Assembly (NCBI RefSeq): GCF_964340395.1
Contig: NC_135551.1
Span: 32,011,455 to 32,068,954, forward strand
Origin: Glandiceps talaboti
Taxonomy: Eukaryota > Hemichordata > Enteropneusta > Spengelidae
DNA length: 57,500 nt
Direction of reading: 5' to 3'
Shown here one piece after another: positions 50,901 through 57,500 of this stretch (its first letter is position 1; the number at the start of each line of letters is the position of its first letter). The notes beneath the pieces were generated by a model. That model was not told the origin of the DNA, made no database searches, and saw nothing but the letters and a program-made list of their open reading frames with translations. Made by a program: the position numbers and the translations under genes.

Positions 50901-53900
50901 TCGCCTAATGTCTACAATCGTAACTTTGTGGCGTGTTATGAAGGCGTACCGGCAGGACATCTCGGACTACTAACTAAGGGAGATCCGTATGTATTTTATG
51001 TAGCCATATTTGACATACCAGTTCATTGTGGGTTTTCGATGTATGGTTGTTCATGTTAATTTGCAATCGAAGACCCGATATTTCTTTATTCAATGCATAC
51101 ATTTATGAATTTTAGAAACTAACGAGTTTCCTATTCGATGTTCCAAACACGACAGTAGAAATTGAACCTTCGGCTTTAGACACAAACTAAAGCTATTATG
51201 TGAAATGTTGATATGAGACTATTGGTTCTCGTTGTACTCACAGAAGGTGGGCACTTTTTGGTGACTTTCACAATGTTGCACTGTACATTTTAATAGTTAG
51301 TGTTTACACTATCTTGATTACAGGGTGATTAGATTATCACAACAAAGCACCACCATCACCTACTCTGTAATCTACCACACCAAACAACAATTTTAGTCCG
51401 TCTACCTTAGTTAAGTGAAGCCTGGTTTCCGCTGTAGTATATACTCGGCTATCTGTTATTGTCGTGATAAAAAGTAGATCGAAATTACTATCATAAAAAC
51501 TCAACCAAATCACGTTTCTGCAAGTAGGAGTAATTATTTCTATGGTCGGAGTTACCTGTTTATGTCTCTTGCTTCAGGTTGGTTAGTTGGAGGGGCTGGT
51601 GTGATACATGTTCTGCACTTGGATGTTGTGGAACTTGTGGGTAAGTACAGGACTGGATTATAGATAAATGCATATGTGTATGGTTGCTGAAAAGCCTTAC
51701 TCATACATTTCAACCCAATAATCACAGACCCAGGTCACTATCCCACAAGTGAAAAGGTTGAAGTTGTACACAAGGCTTCGTCATATTGAAAACCTATAGC
51801 CTTGTCAATTACTAAACCCAAATAGCGTTACGAGCGTTACATGTAATTTGATATTTGAAACTACCCTGTTACACTGCTGAATGACTCGGTGATGACTCCG
51901 GTAACTCACGTGACGTGCTACTTGAGCTAATGGAACAACACAACAGCGCCGTAAACATGCTCATGTCACATCAGGGGCATGAGGCAACAATTCTGGTGAA
52001 TCTCAAAAATGATAATGATGACATACAGGTAATAAAGGCCCAAGTTAGCTATGAGTCACATTTACATACTTACTTCTTTATTTATAGTATATTTTAATAA
52101 ACTCATTATACACGTCTACAAATATTTGTTATTTTGGGTATAAGGCCAGAACTAGAAATGGAATGATTAAAAATATTATATGTATGTGCTTGTACACTTT
52201 CTGGTCTTTTTAAAAAATGAAACATTTTTTTTTATAATAATCGCAGAAAAAAAGTTATATATAAATATGGAAGACTCCAAAAAAGAATAAAGAAAAAGAA
52301 AGTATACGGATAGACATGGTGCAAAATCGACGCTTAGTGCGCTCCGCTGCTTGGCGTGCTCGAGCTCAAACGTATTCCTTGCTTAAACTTGTAATACAGA
52401 GGGGTAGGACACGGCATCGAATAAACCAATCAGGACGCTTAAAATCGAACATGTGACCCATGAATTTTCTCTCGAAGCTTGATACCACCTGCTGCCCTCT
52501 TGTGGTGAGATATATATTTCGCATGTTGCAGTACATTGTGGCGTTTGCGGGACAGTAAAACAGATTGCCGAAACAGCATATTATATGAACTGAAGCTCAG
52601 AAACGGTGCCTCTTTTGCGAGGGATATAAACAAAAACACAATTGATAATATCTTGGTTTAATCAATATTTGGTGCCGTAGAGTTGCGGTAGGCTCGTACA
52701 CACAGTCGATTCCGGTCTATATTATTTTCATAAAATTACGTAAAAATAATCATTAAACATTAGTCGTCATATCTGTGTCTCTTCAAAATATACCTTTGAA
52801 TGAAAGAGAAAACGTAACAACATCATTTGACTGAGTAAACAAGTACTCGTAAGTTTGCCCGAAACAGAAAGCGTCCGTGAACGATCGACGAGGGCGATGT
52901 GGTTTCAAGCTTACGACGAAAAAGAACACCAAAGTGTCCTACCCCTCCTTTTTAGCAAATGAGCAAATTGAGCAAATTGAGCAAATGTTGAGCTCGTGGA
53001 GGTTGAAGTTTCAAATGCCAAGATTCGAATCATTCGATCTCGCGATAAGACAGAGAAGTAAATTCTACGACCGTTGGGGGCGCTATTCAATCGAGCCGGT
53101 ACACTCCACAGCAGCGTCCCGTATATTCTATTTATATTCCAGTACGATTCGATCGAGTTAAATATATGTGTTTCTCTGTGTATTATAATTAGATATTAAT
53201 TAGCGATTCGGGATACTGAAATAATGATAAACAAGAACTTGACGGAACCTGTTGATGTTGTCTATATTCACGTTATTCAATATTGTTATAGACACCAGAA
53301 TTGTTGCCTCATGCCCTTGGACTGACCGTTATTTCACTTCACGAAATAAATGGAATGCTAACGTAGTGAACATGATTGAAACTTAAATTAGACGTAAACA
53401 CTTGTTTTCGTTGTTGATTATACAACTTGCCAGAGTGTAACACTTGTAAACAGTCGTGTGCGATTTGTTTCTTTTTTCTAGTTTTGTGTGTCTTGGTTCG
53501 ACCCTGCAAGTTGGTGATCTCGACAGTAACGAATGTTACATCGACCATATATGTGTGGACGAAAAATTTCGAGGAAAGGGAATTGGAAAGGTTTTGATGG
53601 AGAGGGCGGAATATGAGGCTATAATGATGGGATGCACAGTAAGTTCTAACTCAACGAAAATGTGAAAATAATTCAACTATTGTTCTGACATTGCGAATGG
53701 TTCAAATGACTCAGAGGTTCTATTAGAAACATTGGATGTACGGTATATGTGGTTATAAAGACGTAAACGTTTGACATTGTTGACGCTTTGTTGTTTATTT
53801 CTTCCTATCAGATGTACAGATTACATTACAGATTGGAAGAACAGTTTTATTTTGTCTTGTTAGGTTGATGTCAGTTTCCGCATCCGCTATTTCTCGTGAG

Positions 53901-54167
53901 ACTTCACAATTTTTGCGATTTCATTATTTTATTCTCGAGTATGTAAAAAAAAGTTTAGGGTCGGCATCGAAAGACTAGGTGGGGTCCGGTAACCGGAACC
54001 AAATAATTATTTGTTAGCACAACTGAACTGATAAGGTTCAGTAGTGCTATAGGCATGGCAAAGTGTTTGTCTGTCTGTCTGTATGTATGTATGTATGTAT
54101 GTATGTATGTATGTATGTATGTATGTATGTATGTATGTATGTATGTATGTATGTATGTATGTATGTA

Positions 54168-54224
<57 letters not shown>

Positions 54225-56794
54225 TTCAAAATGATCTTACCACAGTTGTGTGATTTGGGTCAAAAAATGTGATTTTTGGTCAAAAAAGTTAAACTCAAAA
54301 ACTACTGGGCAGATCAGTTTGAAATTTGGTAGAAACATTCTTAGGGGTCTTTAGACTAAGATTTGTTCATGACATGATGATTCCCTCAGTGATATGCAAA
54401 TTAGGGCTAAAAATGTCTCTTTTTGGTCAAAAATCTGTAATTCCAAAACTACTGAGCAGATTAGGCTGAACTTTAATGGGGATGCATCTGGGGGTGTATA
54501 GATGAAGAAATGTGAAGCAAATAATGATCTCATCAGTGATCTGCAAATTGGGTGTAAAAATGTGAATTTTGGTCAAAAACTTATATCTCAAATGTACTTG
54601 GTCAGTGAGACTGAAACTTGGTGAGATGTTTCTAGAAGTGTTAATTCTGCAGATTTTCTTCAAAATATTTTGACACAATTATTCATAGCAACTGTGACCA
54701 CACACTTAGCAACAACCAAATGGCAGCTTATTTTGGTCAAATAACAACATCATCTGGTAGGCAAGTGGGTAAACATTCCAAAAATGTATGTAAATGCCAT
54801 TTGCAGCCATGCCCATGCCCATAGAAACAGCCAAATGATCATGTGTATTGCAAAGACAACAACAGTGATTCATAGACAAGTGAACAAACATTAAAAAATG
54901 TATGCAAATATGTCTAGCAACATGACCACGCCCATAGCAACAGCCAAATGATCGTGTACATTGCAAAGATAACAACAGGGTTGGTTGGATAGGCAACTGG
55001 ATAGTCATGCACCAAATGAGCACCTATACCTAGCATGGATCAGCATGTGGATATATATTTTTTAAAAACTGTACAGTTGTTCTACAACGCTATTGGCACT
55101 ATTTTTTAGGCCTAAGACATATATGAATCTATCTTGAATGCATTTTTTTACAGAGAATGTCGTTGTTTGTTGCTAAAGACAATCGTGCCAAACATCTGTA
55201 TGAGAGACAAGGCTATGTAGTCACGAAGGAGGAGGATGGATGTCTTTTTACTTATTGTCCAACAGGCATCAGGGTAGGTCATGTGATCTTTATTAGTAAA
55301 TTCTTCAATTTTTTATGACACAATTCATTGGCTGACAAAACGATTCCGGTTGGGATACAATTAATCCGACCCATAATTAAACTAAATCAAGGGCACAAAA
55401 ATATGAATGTTATTGTTGGATATTATTAGACTGTAAAACACGCAATTCATGTTGTAGCGCCACCAACGGCCATCTCCTTGAGGGGAAAGGCCGAAGCGTG
55501 GGGTGTTTAGATTAAGACTTGTTCACGACATGATCAAAATTCTTAATTCCATCCAAAACTACTGAGCAGATAAGGCCGAAATTTGGTTGAAACGTTCTTC
55601 AGGGTGTTTATATTAAGAATTGTTCATGACATGATGATCCCATCAATGATATAGAAATTAAGGCTAAAATGTGTCTTTTTGGTCAAAAATCTATAATTCC
55701 AAAACTACTGAGCAGATTAGGCTGAAATTTGGTAGGACAATCTGAAGGATGTTTAGATTAAGAATTGTCCATTACATGATGATCCCATCAGTGATATGTA
55801 AATTAGGTCTAAAAATGTGTCTTTTTGTCAAAAATCTATAGTTCCATAACTACTGAGAAGATTGGGCTGAAATTTAAAGAGGGTGCATCTGGGAAAATGT
55901 TGATGAAGCTGTATTCATAATTTGATGATCCCATCAGCGATATGCAAATTAGGTCAATTTTGGTCAAAAAACCTAGATCTTAAAACTACATAGTGAATGG
56001 GTTGAAACTTGGTGTGAATGTTTCTGGTACAGGTATTATTCTGCAGTTATTGTCGAAACACTTCAACACAATTGACCCTACCAACCATGACCACGCCCTT
56101 ACCAACAGTGAAATAACGATGCACATTACAAAGATAACAACAGGAGTGGGTAGGTTTAGTCATTGACACTTAAATTCAAAGAGTGTATTAAAATATGCCT
56201 AGCAACAGGACCACACCCATACCAACAGCTAAGTGGTGGTTTATATTGCAAAGGTGAAAAGTGGGAAGGGTAGGCTAGTTACTAAAGCGTCCAATAATGT
56301 ATGCGAATATTCCTAGCAAAAAGACCATGTTCATAGCAACAACCAAATACAGTTGTACTACAATACCATTGGCGCTATTTTTCAATCTTGGTGTGTACAA
56401 GTGACGGGAAAGGTATGCTGACCAATCCATATCCCCAATACATGATTGTCAGAATTAAGATTTCGTGCTTCTGGATACCCATGACTCTTCTTCCATGCAT
56501 CGAAAGGAAGATCTGTGAATATCAAATCTTGTCAGTTCTTGGATATGATAGAATATATAGTCTGCTTACGTGGCATTCCACATTTCTTGCAAGGTAACCC
56601 GATTGCATTACACATCGGACGACCTTAGATGTATATTTAAAGTCATGTCTTCAAGTGACTACCAGGGAATGTGATGATGGCACTGTATTGATTTTACACG
56701 GGGTACAGATGGAGACAGCTTATAAAGTGTTAACTTCAGCTATATTCCTCATTTCTTATAGGTGTGGTATAAAATGGAGAAACGACTTACCTAA
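47942..56794 (+). CDS. GNAT-C: GNAT-family N-acetyltransferase, six exons, 242 aa
   Basis: Third tandem paralogue. Exons: 47942-48168, 50858-50986, 51578-51640, 53482-53638, 55154-55273, 56762-56794; phases 2,2,2,0,0; 729 bp with TAA. Exon 1 uses a GTAGGT donor, chosen because it keeps the phase-2 junction of the other two genes. The N-terminal 38 residues are Pro/Ser/Asp-rich and not conserved. The domain starts at [20 protein letters not shown]. Exon 4 gives [18 protein letters not shown], with R-x-x-G-x-G at 170-175; exon 5 gives [12 protein letters not shown] and FTYCPTGIR; exon 6 gives [10 protein letters not shown]. All landmarks of the bacterial-type subfamily are kept, so this and GNAT-A are the best candidates for active enzymes. 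The cysteine-rich stretch [11 protein letters not shown] (exon 3) parallels SMLGFCGFCG of GNAT-B. A poly(A) signal follows at 56976. Confidence 0.89.
48352..48515. repeat. Tandem duplication, two ~82-bp units (GNAT-C intron 1)
   Basis: ATAGTGTTGTCAAAGTATTA through GCGAGAATACCATAATGT occurs twice in a row with a 4-bp difference. Confidence 0.85.
49155..49680. repeat. Dispersed repeat with ~125-bp internal units (GNAT-C intron 1)
   Basis: Starts CCCCGCGGACGAAGTCCGGA and a TCTG/TCCG microsatellite, then units sharing ACGATCCAATATGGCCGCCT + GCAGCCATTTTGTTT and ACATGCTNNAACAGATCTCA. The GCGGACGAAGTCCG start is a short hairpin. It resembles repeats I know from other marine invertebrate genomes, but I cannot assign a class. 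Confidence 0.7.
49944..50090. mobile_element. MITE copy with 9-bp target duplication, inserted in a LINE remnant
   Basis: Begins TAGTCTATCTGCTAGAC and ends GTCTAGCAGCAAGACTA; flanked by GGTCATACT at 49935-49943 and 50091-50099. Its interior (GGATGTTCTTCCGATA, CCGAACATCGCTATCGAGGA, GAACTTCGTTCGCTTATAGT) is the reverse complement of the nested MITE at 31862-32028. Confidence 0.88.
50097..50720 (-). pseudogene. LINE reverse transcriptase remnant (GNAT-C intron 1)
   Basis: Read leftwards, decayed pieces appear in the right order for a non-[35 protein letters not shown] then [18 protein letters not shown]; the catalytic block [10 protein letters not shown]; and [18 protein letters not shown] with [11 protein letters not shown]. 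Frameshifts and a stop separate the pieces, so it is dead. A MITE (49944-50090) interrupts its 3' side. Confidence 0.82.
52100..53480. other. GNAT-C intron 3, right part
   Basis: AT-rich, with no repeat array. The frame at 52877-53161 has a non-ATG start and no recognisable domain, and I do not call it a gene. Confidence 0.5.
54015..55112. repeat. Composite dispersed repeat, copy 3 (GNAT-C intron 4)
   Basis: Begins ACTGAACTGATAAGGTTCAG, then (TATG)n and (TGTC)n at 54080-54226. The CTACTGAGCAGATTAGGCTG modules and GCAACAGCCAAATGATC modules follow, ending at CTATTGGCACTATTTTT about 40 bp before the exon 5 acceptor. Confidence 0.78.
55500..56375. repeat. Composite dispersed repeat, copy 4 (GNAT-C intron 5)
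   Basis: Several CAAAACTACTGAGCAGAT modules, then diverged GCAACAG…AAAGATAACA modules, ending CCATTGGCGCTATTTTTCAA. The hairpin and microsatellite head are missing. Confidence 0.72.
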
Positions 56795-56975
56795 TGCAGT
56801 GCAGATGTCAACCAGGGTTCCAAGGAAAGTGTACATGTACCATACCATGCGAAAGCCAAGTGGTACGAGGGAGCCTGGGGAAGACAAATGTCGAATAGAA
56901 TCTTGCAGTTTTTCAAATATATTTAGTTGCAACACACTTTGTATAGTTAGAATGTTTTAAAGCTGTCTCCATACT

Positions 56976-56981
56976 AATAAA
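56976..56981 (+). terminator. Candidate poly(A) signal AATAAA of GNAT-C
   Basis: Canonical hexamer 182 bp after the stop codon, followed within about 35 bp by a T/G-rich stretch, the usual arrangement for 3'-end cleavage. Confidence 0.6.
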
Positions 56982-57011
56982 GTTCAGAATACAACACAGC
57001 AGGTTCAATAA

Positions 57012-57050
57012 ATATGTTGTTGTTGTTGTTGTTGTTGTTGCTGCTGCAGC

Positions 57051-57092
<42 letters not shown>
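57012..57092. repeat. (TTG)n microsatellite with CTG interruption
   Basis: About 26 TTG/GTT triplets interrupted by GCTGCTGCAGCTG. Confidence 0.95.
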
Positions 57093-57500
57093 GAGCACCT
57101 GTACATAGCTAAGCATAATACCACGGAGCTGTTATTGTTTTCAACTTAATACATCCCTCGGGGTAGTATTCAAGAAATGCAGATCTTTGCATGGGATCAA
57201 TTTTCCAATGTTAATGTCCCAACTTGTTACCTAAATGGTTACATGCCTAACTTTGATAAGGTAACATAATTACCTATACATGTAACGTAACAGATCAAGC
57301 CAGCTACCCGTGACAAAATTCACTAATGTCAGAACGAATGAAACCAGGTCACAAATGTGCTGTAACTCTGTGTTTGTACCTCAGACCACTATTCTCTATA
57401 GTGGTCCAAGTTTGTATGGATGATGATATGACAACTGAATACAAGAGATTTTCGTAATGTTCGTAAACACAAAACTTGTTCGCATTCACATGACCTTTTG

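Larger units (their letters stand above)
56795..57500. other. GNAT-C 3' UTR and downstream flank
   Basis: Contains the poly(A) signal at 56976 and a (TTG)n tract. No other gene seen up to the right edge. Confidence 0.55.

Noticed and set aside
51915-52097. Frame with a GTAATA donor-like end in GNAT-C intron 3.
   Set aside because: No counterpart in the paralogues; including it would disrupt the conserved 2-2-2-0-0 phase pattern.
52877-53161. 94-codon frame in GNAT-C intron 3.
   Set aside because: Non-ATG start, no recognisable domain, in an intron of a well-supported gene.

Overview
The window is animal (metazoan) nuclear DNA. It has spliced genes with GT-AG introns, a complete Ty3/gypsy retrotransposon, LINE remnants, foldback elements and very many micro- and minisatellites. 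The repeat style and gene content suggest a marine invertebrate (a lophotrochozoan or an invertebrate deuterostome), but I cannot name the species. I saw no tRNA gene, rRNA gene, CRISPR array or bacterial operon.

Layout. (1) 1-8191, + strand: a Ty3/gypsy LTR retrotransposon lacking only about 165 bp of its 5' LTR off the left edge. It has a tRNA-Trp primer site, intact gag and pol ORFs, a textbook -1 frameshift heptamer between them, a polypurine tract and a 3' LTR. The LTRs differ at one site over the 484 bp that can be compared, so the insertion is young. It abuts an ACAT/GATTA microsatellite block (8192-8975). (2) 9057-11698, - strand: a small secreted C-type lectin-like gene rebuilt from four exons. 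(3) 14701-21699, - strand: a complete six-exon mitochondrial tryptophanyl-tRNA synthetase gene (WARS2, 373 aa). Introns 2, 3 and 4 carry different minisatellites; the one in intron 3 has amplified the end of exon 3 together with its splice donor. (4) 23435-56794, + strand: three tandem six-exon paralogues of a GNAT acetyltransferase (called GNAT-A, -B and -C here; 278, 228 and 242 aa). They share intron phases 2,2,2,0,0 and an exon 4 of exactly 157 bp. Their introns and spacers hold minisatellite arrays, TIR elements, a nested pair of MULE-like foldback MITEs with 9-bp target duplications, LINE debris and a composite dispersed repeat.

How the parts relate. WARS2 charges mitochondrial tRNA-Trp. 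The GNAT trio is a local gene-family expansion of a type otherwise familiar from bacterial GNAT proteins (a YxxMEKxL-like C-terminus); the substrate is unknown. Nothing indicates that the lectin, WARS2 and GNAT genes act together. The most unusual signals are the decoy splice-donor array in WARS2, the roughly 180-bp CT repeat serving as the polypyrimidine tract of GNAT-A exon 4, the nested 9-bp-TSD MITEs, and an intron-like segment between direct repeats inside the LTR. Exon joins were made by eye from splice consensus, phase and paralogue agreement; transcripts were not available.
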